Counted from the stretch's first letter, positions 51,425-61,165 are shown. The stretch: 64,000 bases of DNA from G963663315 sp963665165 (GCA_963665165.1 OY761989.1:186001-250000), one strand, 5' to 3'. Program-made: numbers and translations. The notes: a model not told the origin generated them from the sequence alone.

Positions 51425-53277
51425 GCGGGCAGCGCGAACTTCTCACGCACTTCGTCAGTCAACTCACCCTCTTTGGTCCAGCCGCGCAGTGAATAATATT
51501 CCGGCAGCATTTCATCCAGACCGCATACCTTGCCTTCCGCAGGCCCGGTTTTGGCTGCTTCCTTGAGCAGTCTGGGCGGCAGTGTGTCATCCTTCCCGGT
51601 CAATCCGGCCTTGATATTGTAGTCCCGCTCCAGATTCCAGATGCGCTCACCGGCTTCGAGAAGGCGTTCCACAGACCAGTCACCCTCGCAGGCCGCGTCA
51701 ATTTGCGGCGCCATGTTATCCAGTGACCAGGCAAAGGTGGTAAATACACACAGCCCCATCGAATCCACCGCCGCGGTCGCATCCTGAAACGCCTTGACCA
51801 ATCCGGCCTTGCCCTCAGTAACCAGTGGATCGGTTTTCTCGGGAATGCCCAACACTTCGGAAGCTACGGTATAACTGCGCAAATGACAGGCGCCGCGATT
51901 GGAAGTCGCATAGGTGAGCCCCATGCCCTGCACCCCGCGTGGATCGTAGGCCGGGAATTCCTGGCCCTTGACCGTCATCGACAACTCCGGATGACCGTAC
52001 TTTTCGCACAGTCTTTTCGATCCCATTCCAAGGTCCTTGCCAAAACCCTGACCGGTTGCGACCTGATCCACACACCAGGTCAGCGCTTCCGCCGATCCGA
52101 AGTTGAGTTCCATGCCTCCGGTATGTTCGGTGGTAATGACCCCCATATCGAACAGTTCCATGGCGGCGGCCACCGTGGCGCCAAAGGAAATCGGGTCCAT
52201 ACCGTCTTCGTTACAGATAAAATTGGCGTAGGTCAGCGCATCCAGGTCGCCAACGCCGGTGTCAGCACCGAGAGCCCAGGCCGCCTCATATTCGAGTCCA
52301 CCTGAATTTCCCCAGTATTCGGGTTTGTTTTCAACCGAGAAATGGCCCTTGTCGATAGTCGAAATCCGTCCGCACGCTATGGTGCATCCAAAACAGGCGG
52401 CGTTGGTCGTCAGGTTCGGCTTGCCGTCGCTGTTCCGCGGTTTCGCCATCGCTTCCGCTGAAATGTCATTCGCGTGCTTAAACTGCACATCCCGCATATT
52501 GTTCGACGGCAGCGCCCCGATTTCATTGATTACATTCATCAGCACCTGGGTGCCCATTGCCGGCAGGCCCTGTCCGGTCACCGCGTTTTCGGCCAGCACC
52601 TGCTTTTGTTCTGCGACACTTTGCATGAATCGCGCCGGGTCCTTGATATTGCCGATCCCGCGGGTGCCGCGCACGGTGACGGCCTTGAGGTTTTTCGAGG
52701 CCATAACGGTGCCTACGCCGGAACGCCCCGCGGCACGGTGCAGATCATTGATCACCGCGGAATACAGGCATCCCGCTTCCGCCGACCTTCCCACCGCAGC
52801 GACCCGCATCTGGGGGTCCCCGTGTTTTGCATGAAGCAGCTTGTCGGTCTCCCAGACGGATTTACCCCAAAGATCGTCGGCGGGCAGTATTTCCGCCTTT
52901 TCATTGACGATATTCAGGGTGACGGGAGATTCGGCCCTGCCTTCGAATATAATCATATCCCAGCCAGCCATTTTCAATTCCGCGCCGATGAATCCGCCGG
53001 AATTGGAACAGGCCACCGCCCCGGTCAACGGGCTTTTGGTAATGACTGAATAGCGCCCGCCGGTGGATACCGCGGTCCCGGTCAGGGGGCCGGTGGCAAA
53101 AATCAGCTTGTTATCCGGGCCGAGAGCGTCACAGCGCGGATCCGTCTCCTCGACCAGATAACGGGTGGCCAGTCCACGCTGTCCGACATAGTCCGCCGCC
53201 CAATCCATATTGAGCGCTTCTTCATTCACTTCACCGCGGGTTAAATCGACCCGCAGTATTTTTCCGGTCCAACTCAT
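51421..53277 (-). CDS. aorB: Tungsten-dependent aldehyde ferredoxin oxidoreductase, catalytic subunit (AorB-like)
   Basis: 618 residues, standard AOR size. N-terminal tungstopterin-binding domain (WTGKILRVDLTRGEV, GPDNKLIFATGPLTGTAVST, FEGRAESPVTLNI). The 4Fe-4S ligands are Cys295, Cys298 and Cys302 (NAACFGCTIACGRIS), with a distal Cys510 (SMGLCVFTTFAW). NEDGMDPISFGATVAAAMEL and AYDPRGVQGMGLTYATSNRG are typical pterin-contact regions. It oxidises aldehydes to acids at low potential and can run in reverse. Its operon adds electron-transfer and cofactor genes. Substrate range cannot be read from sequence. Confidence 0.94.
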   Translation of the reverse strand: MSWTGKILRVDLTRGEVNEEALNMDWAADYVGQRGLATRYLVEETDPRCDALGPDNKLIFATGPLTGTAVSTGGRYSVITKSPLTGAVACSNSGGFIGAELKMAGWDMIIFEGRAESPVTLNIVNEKAEILPADDLWGKSVWETDKLLHAKHGDPQMRVAAVGRSAEAGCLYSAVINDLHRAAGRSGVGTVMASKNLKAVTVRGTRGIGNIKDPARFMQSVAEQKQVLAENAVTGQGLPAMGTQVLMNVINEIGALPSNNMRDVQFKHANDISAEAMAKPRNSDGKPNLTTNAACFGCTIACGRISTIDKGHFSVENKPEYWGNSGGLEYEAAWALGADTGVGDLDALTYANFICNEDGMDPISFGATVAAAMELFDMGVITTEHTGGMELNFGSAEALTWCVDQVATGQGFGKDLGMGSKRLCEKYGHPELSMTVKGQEFPAYDPRGVQGMGLTYATSNRGACHLRSYTVASEVLGIPEKTDPLVTEGKAGLVKAFQDATAAVDSMGLCVFTTFAWSLDNMAPQIDAACEGDWSVERLLEAGERIWNLERDYNIKAGLTGKDDTLPPRLLKEAAKTGPAEGKVCGLDEMLPEYYSLRGWTKEGELTDEVREKFALPA

Positions 53278-53328
53278 CAGTATTGTCCCCCTAAGATTGT
53301 ATTTACCTCCTGGATTGTATTATTCCCC

Positions 53329-53802
53329 TCAATTCACGGCTGCGTTGTCCGTCTTTGCCGCCCACGCCCTCATTTTCTCGAGCCCGGTGGCATCTGCGTC
53401 CACGTAAGTAATGGCGGCGGTCGGACAGGCGCTGGCGCACTTGGGATCCCCACCGCAAAGATCGCATTTGATGACCTTGCCGGTGTCCTGGTTGTAATTC
53501 ACCGTTCCGAACGGGCAGGCGATGGTGCAGACCTTGCAGCCCACGCAGACCGAGTCGCTGACGATCATCGCCCCGGTTCCACGGTCCATGGTAATCGCCT
53601 CGACCGGGCAGGCGTGCAGGCACCAGGCTTCATCGCACTGGGTGCAGGTATAAGGCACGAACCGGCCTTCGTCATGGAAAGTAAAAACCTTTATCCGGGA
53701 TTTGGCCGGATTGAACACTCCTTCGTTCTCGTAGGAACAGGCCATTTCGCACTGCAAACAGCCAGTGCATTTTTCAGGGTCTATACTCAGTGATCGTAGC
53801 AT
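53329..53802 (-). CDS. aorA: Ferredoxin-like electron-transfer subunit with four Fe-S clusters (AorA-like)
   Basis: 157 residues with four cysteine motifs for 4Fe-4S clusters: CTGCLQCEMACSYENE, CTQCDEAWCLHACPVEAI, CVGCKVCTIACPFGT and CDLCGGDPKCASACPTAAI. This HycB/AorA pattern bridges the tungsten and flavin subunits. First gene of the operon, with a strong ribosome binding site (gggaggag) before the ATG; 51 bases to aorB. The 276-base spacer to gltA (53803-54078) carries both divergent promoters. Confidence 0.92.
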   Translation of the reverse strand: MLRSLSIDPEKCTGCLQCEMACSYENEGVFNPAKSRIKVFTFHDEGRFVPYTCTQCDEAWCLHACPVEAITMDRGTGAMIVSDSVCVGCKVCTIACPFGTVNYNQDTGKVIKCDLCGGDPKCASACPTAAITYVDADATGLEKMRAWAAKTDNAAVN

Positions 53803-54008
53803 TTCGCTCCTCCCGGATAATTATTGTCTTGTTGTTTATGCACATAACCCCGACAAATTCGTGATTTGCCTTGTGCGTTATCTTTTCATCAAGCTGGTGA
53901 TGCCTCCCAACCTCATTAACCATACTCTTTACAGGGATAAGATACCATTAAGGGAACCTTTCAACAAGTCCGATGTTGCCCCGGGTTTCACGACAAACGG
54001 ATTTGTCA

Positions 54009-54036
54009 TTGCATCAAAATTAGATTATCGTATATA
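54009..54036 (+). promoter_or_regulatory. Possible gltA promoter
   Basis: TTGCAT (54009-54014) and TATATA (54031-54036) with a 16-base spacer in an AT-rich stretch, 43 bases before the gltA start. The -10 box matches five of six positions, the -35 box about three. Confidence 0.4.
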
Positions 54037-54078
54037 GCGTGCGAACCAGCGAAAACCTTTTTGTGGTAAAGATATCCA

Positions 54079-55452
54079 ATGAACAAACCAGAACAGCCGA
54101 CGGACAAGGAAATGGACTCGTTCACCCTGACTGACAACAGCACAGGGCAATCATGGCGGTTGCCGGCGCGGGTCGGGGCAACCGGCAACCGGCTGATCGA
54201 TATCAAGACGCTGTACGGCGATACCGGCATCCTCACCTATGACCCGGGATTCACTTCCACCGCATCCTGCAAATCGGATATCACCTATATCAACGGTGAC
54301 AAGGGCATCCTGCTGCATCGCGGCTACAGCATTGATGAGCTTGCGAAAAAGAGCGATTTCATGGAGACCTGCTACCTCCTGCTGTATGGCGAATTGCCGA
54401 CCCCGGAACAAAAAAGTGAATTCGATGCCGACATCCGCCATCACACCCTGATCCACCAGCAGTTGGCGAAGTTCTATTCGGGCTTCATGCGCAGCGCCCA
54501 TCCGATGGCGATCATGGTCGGGGTGGTCGGGGCGTTGTCCGCTTTTTATCACGACAGTACGGATATTACCGATATCGAGCAACGCAGAACGGCGGCCCAT
54601 CGCCTGATCGCGAAAATGCCGACCATCGGCGCATATGCCTACAAGTATTCCCTGGGGTTGCCGTTCCCCATGCCGCGTAATTCCCTCAGTTATTCGGAAA
54701 ACCTGTTGCAAATGATGTTTTCGAATCCGGCGGAAGACTACAAGATCAATCCGGTTCTGGCCCGGGCGATTGACAGGATACTGATCCTGCACGCCGACCA
54801 CGAACAGAATGCCTCGACCTCGACGGTCCGGCTGGCGGGCTCTTCGGGCGCCAATCCCTACGCCTGTATCGCCTCCGGGATCGCGTCATTATGGGGGCCG
54901 GCGCATGGCGGCGCCAACGAAGCCGTATTGAAAATGCTCAATGAAATTGGCAGTGTCGATCAAATCGATAAATACATCCAGAAGGCTCAGGACAAGGGCG
55001 ACAGCTTCCGTTTGATGGGTTTCGGACATCGCGTCTATAAAAACTACGACCCCAGGGCAACGGTCATGCGCCAGACCTGTCATGAGGTTCTTAAAGAGTT
55101 CGGTATCCATGATCCGCAACTGGAGCTCGCGATGAAGCTTGAGGAAATAGCGCTCAAGGATGATTATTTCATTGAAAAGAAACTGTACCCCAACGTGGAT
55201 TTCTACTCGGGCATCATCATGAAGGCGATGGGATTCCCGACTTCGATGTTCACCGTCATGTTTGCCATAGGCCGGACCGTGGGCTGGATTTCACACTGGA
55301 AGGAAATGCTGGTGGACGATGAACAAAAGATTGGCCGACCCCGACAGCTTTACCAGGGCAATCTGAAACGCCCCTACGTCCCCATCGAAAAACGGGGGCA
55401 TACCGAAAAGAAAGTCAGTTGGTCCTGGCTTTGGGGCGGCTCAAACAAATAA
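54079..55452 (+). CDS. gltA: Citrate synthase
   Basis: 457 residues; condenses oxaloacetate and acetyl-CoA. Active-site blocks: LHRGYSIDEL, ILHADHEQNASTSTVRLAGS (His), SLWGPAHGGANEAVLKML and GFGHRVYKNYDPRA (His), then PNVDFYSGIIMKAMG with the catalytic Asp. It resembles the large hexameric, NADH-sensitive gammaproteobacterial type and carries an extra basic C-terminal tail of about 25 residues (KRGHTEKKVSWSWLWGG). Single-gene unit with its own upstream promoter region. Confidence 0.95.
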   Translation: MNKPEQPTDKEMDSFTLTDNSTGQSWRLPARVGATGNRLIDIKTLYGDTGILTYDPGFTSTASCKSDITYINGDKGILLHRGYSIDELAKKSDFMETCYLLLYGELPTPEQKSEFDADIRHHTLIHQQLAKFYSGFMRSAHPMAIMVGVVGALSAFYHDSTDITDIEQRRTAAHRLIAKMPTIGAYAYKYSLGLPFPMPRNSLSYSENLLQMMFSNPAEDYKINPVLARAIDRILILHADHEQNASTSTVRLAGSSGANPYACIASGIASLWGPAHGGANEAVLKMLNEIGSVDQIDKYIQKAQDKGDSFRLMGFGHRVYKNYDPRATVMRQTCHEVLKEFGIHDPQLELAMKLEEIALKDDYFIEKKLYPNVDFYSGIIMKAMGFPTSMFTVMFAIGRTVGWISHWKEMLVDDEQKIGRPRQLYQGNLKRPYVPIEKRGHTEKKVSWSWLWGGSNK

Positions 55453-55500
55453 ACCCGGTACTTCATTGACCGGCCCCGGAACTCGTTCCGTCACGTCGAC

Positions 55501-55860
55501 ATGCTGACCAAAATCCTGATTACCGTGGCGGTGATTCTCATCGTTGCCATCGTGTTTCGAACGAAGGCGGCGCCCACCCGTGCGCGAACCGTGAAAACGC
55601 CGGATGAACCTTCAAACCTGTCTGTGCGCGGCGTAACGTATTCTCTGCTGGGCATCCTGCTGTTGATCGCGGCCGGAGTGTTCATTATCAAATTTCAGGC
55701 CGACAATAAAATCATCACCATTCGCGTCATTTCCGGGGATGGCGCCAGTACGATTTACCAGGCACGGCAAAAAACCATCAAGGGTCGACACTTCACCACC
55801 CTCGACAACAAGCAGGTGACCCTGGGGGAGGGCGACCGGATAGAAATGGATGGGCGTTAA
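55501..55860 (+). CDS. Unknown two-helix membrane protein
   Basis: 119 residues, not recognised. Two membrane segments: ILITVAVILIVAIVF (about 5-19) and YSLLGILLLIAAGVFIIKF (about 47-65). They are separated by a short basic linker and followed by a soluble strand-rich domain (TIRVISGDGASTIYQARQKT, HFTTLDNKQVTLGEGDRIEM). It overlaps the rhomboid gene by 11 bases, so the two are probably translated together. It could be an accessory to the protease, which is inference. Confidence 0.75.
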   Translation: MLTKILITVAVILIVAIVFRTKAAPTRARTVKTPDEPSNLSVRGVTYSLLGILLLIAAGVFIIKFQADNKIITIRVISGDGASTIYQARQKTIKGRHFTTLDNKQVTLGEGDRIEMDGR

Positions 55861-56467
55861 TTCTCCTGTATTCTCCAGCGCCCCGCCGTTCACCCTGCTG
55901 ATGGTCGGTATTTCAGTCGCGGTCTACGCCCTGATGGCCTTTGGCATGGAACACATCATTGTGGGACCTTTGCTGATCTCGGAATATATCCGGCCCACTC
56001 TTCCGGAAATCCGGCAGGGCCAGTGGTGGCGTCTGGTAACACCCATGTTCCTTCATTTCAGTATTTTTCACCTCGTGTTCAACATGTTGTGGACATGGGA
56101 ACTGGGGCGGATTATCGAATGGCGACAGGGCGCATGGCTGCTGGCCGTCCTGATATCCGGTGTCAGTGTGGCTTCGAACCTGGCCCAATACATGGTGTCG
56201 GGACCCCTGTTCGGCGGCATGTCGGGAGTCATCTATGGATTGTTCGGTTATGTCTGGATCCAATCATTGACCAGTCCGCGATTCCGGATTCGTCTTAACC
56301 CGGTGATCGTAAAGCTGATGCTGGGCTGGTTCGTACTGTGCTGGTCCGGACTGCTTGAAAAATTTTTCGGGCTGGCCGTTGCCAATACGGCCCATAGCGC
56401 AGGCCTGGCAAGCGGAGCGCTGGCGGCCCTGATCGTCTCGGGCATTGTCCGGGGTTCCGGAAAATAA
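55850..56467 (+). CDS. Rhomboid family intramembrane serine protease
   Basis: 205 residues with six membrane helices. Catalytic Ser in GGMSGVIYGLFGY on helix 4 and His in ANTAHSAGLASG on helix 6. The loop QWWRLVTPMFLHFSIFHLVF, with the HxxxN-type segment HLVFNMLW, belongs to the L1/helix 2 region. It cleaves membrane proteins within the bilayer; no substrate is evident. It overlaps the preceding two-helix protein gene. Confidence 0.9.
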   Translation: MGVNSPVFSSAPPFTLLMVGISVAVYALMAFGMEHIIVGPLLISEYIRPTLPEIRQGQWWRLVTPMFLHFSIFHLVFNMLWTWELGRIIEWRQGAWLLAVLISGVSVASNLAQYMVSGPLFGGMSGVIYGLFGYVWIQSLTSPRFRIRLNPVIVKLMLGWFVLCWSGLLEKFFGLAVANTAHSAGLASGALAALIVSGIVRGSGK

Positions 56468-56531
56468 TCATGGTTGCCCTGTACGATACCGCGATGCATA
56501 TCAAACCCGGACAGAATACGGAGCGTTGGCC

Positions 56532-56930
56532 TTGAATCTGGCCCACCTCTGGAACCAGACATTCCCGGTCGCCCCCCATACTGTTCTGGCGATCATCGCG
56601 TTACTGCTCGGCGCCATACAGTTATGGCGTCCCAAGGGAACCGGAAGCCATCGCGTGATCGGATATCTCTGGGTGGGCCTGATGGCGTGGGTCGCCTCAA
56701 GCGGCCTGTTTATCCATGAGATCAGGCTCTGGGGACCGCTCTCACCCATCCACCTGCTTTCCATTCTGGTTCTCACCAGCCTCTGGTTCGCCGTACAGGC
56801 CGCCAGACGGGGACGAATCCATCTCCACAAGCGGATCATGTCCTGTCTGTTTGTTTTCGCGCTGGTAATTACCGGAGCGTTTACCCTGCTGCCGGGGCGA
56901 GTCATGCATGTTGTCCTGCTCGGCAGTTGA
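56532..56930 (+). CDS. DUF2306-type integral membrane protein
   Basis: About 132 residues with four helices (TVLAIIALLLGAIQLW, VIGYLWVGLMAWVASSGLFI, IHLLSILVLTSLWFAVQAA, LFVFALVITGAFTLL). Histidines typical of the family (GSHRVIGY, FIHEIRLW, IHLHKRIM) may bind haem. The frame is open to 56445, but the TTG at 56532, 8 bases after ggag, starts just before the first helix. Function unknown. A 107-base gap precedes ileS. Confidence 0.72.
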   Translation: MNLAHLWNQTFPVAPHTVLAIIALLLGAIQLWRPKGTGSHRVIGYLWVGLMAWVASSGLFIHEIRLWGPLSPIHLLSILVLTSLWFAVQAARRGRIHLHKRIMSCLFVFALVITGAFTLLPGRVMHVVLLGS

Positions 56931-57037
56931 TCCGGCGTCCGAACCGGTGGATATCATGATGTTGTGGATGGTCTCGCAAGTGTGCATAATGCGCCGCCTG
57001 ACCCCATACAAAATTTCCAATTTGCAGACCCCGGGAA

Positions 57038-60000
57038 ATGACACGATACGAGAAAGAATTCGATGATGTCCAAGGCCGCTATAATGGCCCGGAACTGGAA
57101 AAATCCGTTCTCGAATTCTGGGAAAGGAATTCCATCTTCGAAAAGACCCTGCGGCAAAGCGAAGGCAGGCCGCGTTTCAGCTTTAATGAAGGCCCGCCGA
57201 CGGCCAACGGCAAACCGGGCATTCATCATGTCCTGGCCCGCACATTCAAGGACATCTATCCCCGGTTCAAGACCATGCGCGGATTCCATGCGCCGCGCAA
57301 GGGCGGCTGGGATACGCATGGCCTGCCGGTCGAACATGAAATAGAGAAACAACTCGGCATTTTCGACAAGACGGAAATTGAAAACCGGGTCGGCATCACC
57401 GAATTTAACCGGCGATGCCGCGAATCGGTGATGACCTATATCGGCGAGTGGGAGGCGTTGACCCGCCGCATGGGATACTGGGTCAATCTGGATGAAGCCT
57501 ATTACACACTGGATAACCGGTACATTGAGTCCACCTGGAATCTGCTTCAGCGAATCTGGGACAAGGGACTGATTTACAAAGGTTACAAGGTCGTTCCTTA
57601 CGACCCGCGCATCGGCGCCACCCTGTCATCCCACGAAGTGGCACAGGGCTACAAGGAAGTCGAAGACCCGTCTGTCACCGTTCGCTTCAGGCTTGAAGGA
57701 GAAGACCGCACCTCATTTCTGGTCTGGACCACGACCCCCTGGACGCTGCCCTCGAATCTGCTGCTCGCAGTCGGCGCGGATGTCGACTACGCCTGGGTGC
57801 GTCATAACGATGAAGTCCTGATTCTGGCCTGTGCCCGGATCGCACACTATTTCGCGGAACAGGGCCAGCCCTTCGAAGTAATCCGGACGGTCAAGGGCAG
57901 CGAGTTGGTCGGACTGCGCTATCATCGGTTGTTCGACTGGCTGGATATCGAATCCGGCGATTGTTTCCGCGTGGTCAGCGCGGATTTCGTCAATACCGGA
58001 GACGGCACCGGAATCGTGCATACCGCGCCCGCCTACGGGGTCGATGACCTTGCGCTCGGACAAAGGGAAGGGTTGCCCGTCGTGCACGGGGTCGGACTCG
58101 ACGGCTGTTTCAAACAGCAGGCCACGCCGGTTGCCGGATTGTTTTTCAAACAGGCCGACCCGGTCATCTGTGAAATGCTGGACAGCCAGGGCAACCTGTT
58201 CCTGAATCAAACGACGCTCCACAACTATCCTTTTGGCTGGCGCACCGGAGACCCGTTGATCTACTATGCGAAGGAAGCCTGGTACATAAGGACCACCGCA
58301 ATCAGGGACCGGATGGTGGCGCTGAACAAAACCATCAACTGGGTGCCGCCAACCATTCGGGACGGAAGGTTCGGCCACTGGCTGGAAAACAATGTCGACT
58401 GGGCACTGTCCCGCGAACGTTTCTGGGGAACCCCGTTGCCGGTCTGGACGGACGGTCAGGGGGATTTCATCTGCATCGGCTCACTGGATGAACTCGAAGC
58501 GCTCACCGGGCAATCCATGCGGAACATTGACCTGCACCGCCCACGGATCGATGAGGTCACATTCGTCCGGGAAGGGCGAACCTACCGCCGGGTTCCCGAA
58601 GTCATAGACTGCTGGTTCGATTCCGGCGCCATGACCTACGCGCAGTGGCACTACCCTTTCGAGAATCAGGATGTTTTCGCCAGACACTTTCCCGCCGACT
58701 ATATTTGCGAGGCCATCGACCAGACCCGGGGATGGTTTTATACCCTGCATGCCATTGCCGCCCTGGTCGATGACAGCGTGGCCTATAAGAACTGCGTTTG
58801 CCTGAGCCATATTGTCGATAAGCACGGTAAAAAAATGTCCAAATCCCAGGGCAACATCGTCAATCCGTATGAGGTTTTCGATGTGGTCGGAGTCGATGCG
58901 CTGCGCTGGCTGTTCCTGGCGCGTACCGCGCCCGACGCGCAAAAACGGATTTCGGTGGGAATTGTCAGGGAAGTCGCGGCGACCTTCATCAATACGTTAT
59001 GGAACACCTGGTCATTTTTCATTCTGTACGCAAGGCTCGACCGGTTTGACGCCAGCCGTCAGGTCGCCCTCTCCGACCGGTCGCAAATCGACAGATGGGC
59101 GCTCGCTCTGACTCACCAGACCTTGAAAACCGTAACCGGAGCGCTGGACCGATATGACGCATTCGGGGCGGGGCAGGCGATCGAGAAGCTGATGGACCAG
59201 ATCAGCAACTGGTATGTACGGCGCAATCGGCGTCGATTCTGGAAAAGTGACGACGGCGATGACAAACAGGCCGCCTACCTGACCCTGTATGAATGCCTGG
59301 ACCTGATTGCTCGAATGATTGCGCCATTCATGCCGTTCCTGAGTGAAGCGCTCTACCACAATCTCGGAAAATACGATTCCGGCCATAAGCAAAGCGTACA
59401 TTTGGCCGCATGGCCACAATGGGATGTGGAAAGTCTCGATAACGGTCTGGTGGATGAAATGGATGTAGTGCAGGCCATTGTCGGCCTCGGCCGCTCCGCC
59501 CGCGAAGAAAGCCGGATTCGTGTGCGCCAGCCGCTTTCGCAGATGCTGGTCAGTTCGACCGATGAAGCCGTGCGCTCGGCAATCAAAAGGCACGAGCAGC
59601 AAATCCTGGAAGAATTGAATATCAAGGCCATCGACTTCATCCGTTCCGATCAGGAACTGGTCAGCCATACCATCAAACCGAACTTCCCGCGGCTGGGGAA
59701 ACGCTACGGCAAATTGATGCCGGCCATCAAGGCGGCGCTGGCCGGGGTGGATGGAAACCGGGTTGCGCGGCAGATTCAGGACGGAAAGGCTTTCGAGATG
59801 GAAATCGAAGGCCGGGAGATCGTGTTCGAGCGTGAGGACATTCAGATCCTGACCTCATCGGCGCAAGGCTTTGCCGCATGCTCAGGGCAAGGTTATCTGG
59901 TTGCGCTCAATACCTCTCTCGACAACGAATTATTGATCGAGGGCGTTGCTCGCGAGCTGGTGCGAACGGTGCAGGATGCCCGCAAATCGGCGGGGCTTGC

Positions 60001-60190
60001 GATTTCGGACCGGATTTCACTGTGTATTACCGGAACTCCGAAGGTGTGCGCCGCGCTGCATCAGCATCGTGAAACCATTTTGACCGAGACCCTGGCGGTG
60101 GAACTGGTGGACTCCCTGGAGGGCGGCTTTACGGCTGAGCGAACCCTGGACGATGACAACTGGGTCATATCCCTGGGCAAAGCGACTTGA
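57038..60190 (+). CDS. ileS: Isoleucyl-tRNA synthetase, type 2 (IleRS2)
   Basis: 1050 residues; charges tRNA-Ile. The first signature motif is Gly61-Ile-His63-His64 (KPGIHHVLA): the normal HXGH order is swapped to GXHH, which is found only in some type 2 (eukaryote-like) IleRS and gives very high mupirocin resistance. KMSKS is at about 597-602 (GKKMSKSQGN). The editing domain (CP1) lies at about 200-410 (LVWTTTPWTLPSNLLLAVGA). The C-terminal zinc region differs from type 1. lspA and ribF, the usual neighbours of type 1 ileS in this class, are absent. Confidence 0.95.
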   Translation: MTRYEKEFDDVQGRYNGPELEKSVLEFWERNSIFEKTLRQSEGRPRFSFNEGPPTANGKPGIHHVLARTFKDIYPRFKTMRGFHAPRKGGWDTHGLPVEHEIEKQLGIFDKTEIENRVGITEFNRRCRESVMTYIGEWEALTRRMGYWVNLDEAYYTLDNRYIESTWNLLQRIWDKGLIYKGYKVVPYDPRIGATLSSHEVAQGYKEVEDPSVTVRFRLEGEDRTSFLVWTTTPWTLPSNLLLAVGADVDYAWVRHNDEVLILACARIAHYFAEQGQPFEVIRTVKGSELVGLRYHRLFDWLDIESGDCFRVVSADFVNTGDGTGIVHTAPAYGVDDLALGQREGLPVVHGVGLDGCFKQQATPVAGLFFKQADPVICEMLDSQGNLFLNQTTLHNYPFGWRTGDPLIYYAKEAWYIRTTAIRDRMVALNKTINWVPPTIRDGRFGHWLENNVDWALSRERFWGTPLPVWTDGQGDFICIGSLDELEALTGQSMRNIDLHRPRIDEVTFVREGRTYRRVPEVIDCWFDSGAMTYAQWHYPFENQDVFARHFPADYICEAIDQTRGWFYTLHAIAALVDDSVAYKNCVCLSHIVDKHGKKMSKSQGNIVNPYEVFDVVGVDALRWLFLARTAPDAQKRISVGIVREVAATFINTLWNTWSFFILYARLDRFDASRQVALSDRSQIDRWALALTHQTLKTVTGALDRYDAFGAGQAIEKLMDQISNWYVRRNRRRFWKSDDGDDKQAAYLTLYECLDLIARMIAPFMPFLSEALYHNLGKYDSGHKQSVHLAAWPQWDVESLDNGLVDEMDVVQAIVGLGRSAREESRIRVRQPLSQMLVSSTDEAVRSAIKRHEQQILEELNIKAIDFIRSDQELVSHTIKPNFPRLGKRYGKLMPAIKAALAGVDGNRVARQIQDGKAFEMEIEGREIVFEREDIQILTSSAQGFAACSGQGYLVALNTSLDNELLIEGVARELVRTVQDARKSAGLAISDRISLCITGTPKVCAALHQHRETILTETLAVELVDSLEGGFTAERTLDDDNWVISLGKAT

Positions 60191-60220
60191 GCCTGCCCCG
60201 CAGGCTGCGCTCATTTTATT
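60190..60220 (+). terminator. Hairpin terminator after ileS
   Basis: AGCCTGC (60190-60196) and GCAGGCT (60200-60206) form a 7-bp stem with a CCC loop, followed after six bases by ATTTTATT. The stem starts in the ileS stop codon. Confidence 0.55.
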
Positions 60221-60265
60221 GTAGAATTCAACCCGGAAACCAACCCGACAACCTTGACGAAAATC

Positions 60266-61165
60266 ATGACTGGCACAGAAGCAACGCGACAACTTGAAAA
60301 ACTGACGAATTCAACCGGGTTTATCGCAGCCCTGGACCAGAGCGGCGGCAGCACTCCGAAAGCGTTGATGATGTATGGAGTGGACCAGGACCAGTATCAC
60401 GGTGAAGATGAAATGTATGCGAAGGTGCATGAAATGCGGACCCGGATCATGACCAACGAAAACTTCACCAGCGACCGGATTCTCGGCGCTATCCTGTTCG
60501 AAAACACCATGGAACGGGAAGTCGAAGGCCAGTTGACGTCGCATTATCTTTGGCGGGAAAAACAGATCATTCCGATCCTGAAAGTGGACAAGGGTCTCGC
60601 GGATATCGATTCCGGAGTGCAGATGATGAAACCGATGCCGAACCTCGACGCGCTGCTGGACAAGGCGGTGGCAAACGGTTTTTTTGCGACCAAGATGCGA
60701 TCCGTGATCAAGACCGGCAACGCACAGGGTATCAAGGATGTGGTCGCGCAGCAGTTTGAAATCGGCAAACGGATCATTGCCCGCGGGCTGGTGCCGATCA
60801 TCGAGCCCGAGGTCGATATCCACTCGCCGCAAAAAGCCGAAGCCGAACAGCTTCTGAGGGACGAACTGCTGGCCAACCTGGCCCACCTGGATCAGGGCCA
60901 GAATGTCATATTCAAACTGACCCTGCCCGAACGGGCCAATTTCTACCAACCCTGCCTGGAACATGCCAATGTACTCAAACTGGCGGCCCTGTCCGGTGGA
61001 TACAGCCGCGAAGAAGCCAATCGCCGACTCAGCGAGAACGCGGGAATGATTGCCAGTTTTTCCAGGGCGCTGACCGAGGGGCTGTCGGTCCACCAGTCCG
61101 ACGCCGAGTTCAGCGATACCCTGGGAAGTTCCATTGACACAATCGTATCCGCCTCCCGAACCTGA
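60266..61165 (+). CDS. fda: Fructose-bisphosphate aldolase class I
   Basis: 299 residues from the ATG at 60266; a TTG at 60254 is also in frame. Schiff-base type aldolase: FIAALDQSGGSTPKAL, then IIPILKVDKGLADIDSG with an active-site Lys, ATKMRSVIK, and IEPEVDIHSPQKAEAE. The short bacterial class I form found in many proteobacteria, active in glycolysis or gluconeogenesis without a metal. Flanked by the ileS hairpin upstream and a GC-rich spacer of 86 bases downstream. Confidence 0.93.
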   Translation: MTGTEATRQLEKLTNSTGFIAALDQSGGSTPKALMMYGVDQDQYHGEDEMYAKVHEMRTRIMTNENFTSDRILGAILFENTMEREVEGQLTSHYLWREKQIIPILKVDKGLADIDSGVQMMKPMPNLDALLDKAVANGFFATKMRSVIKTGNAQGIKDVVAQQFEIGKRIIARGLVPIIEPEVDIHSPQKAEAEQLLRDELLANLAHLDQGQNVIFKLTLPERANFYQPCLEHANVLKLAALSGGYSREEANRRLSENAGMIASFSRALTEGLSVHQSDAEFSDTLGSSIDTIVSASRT

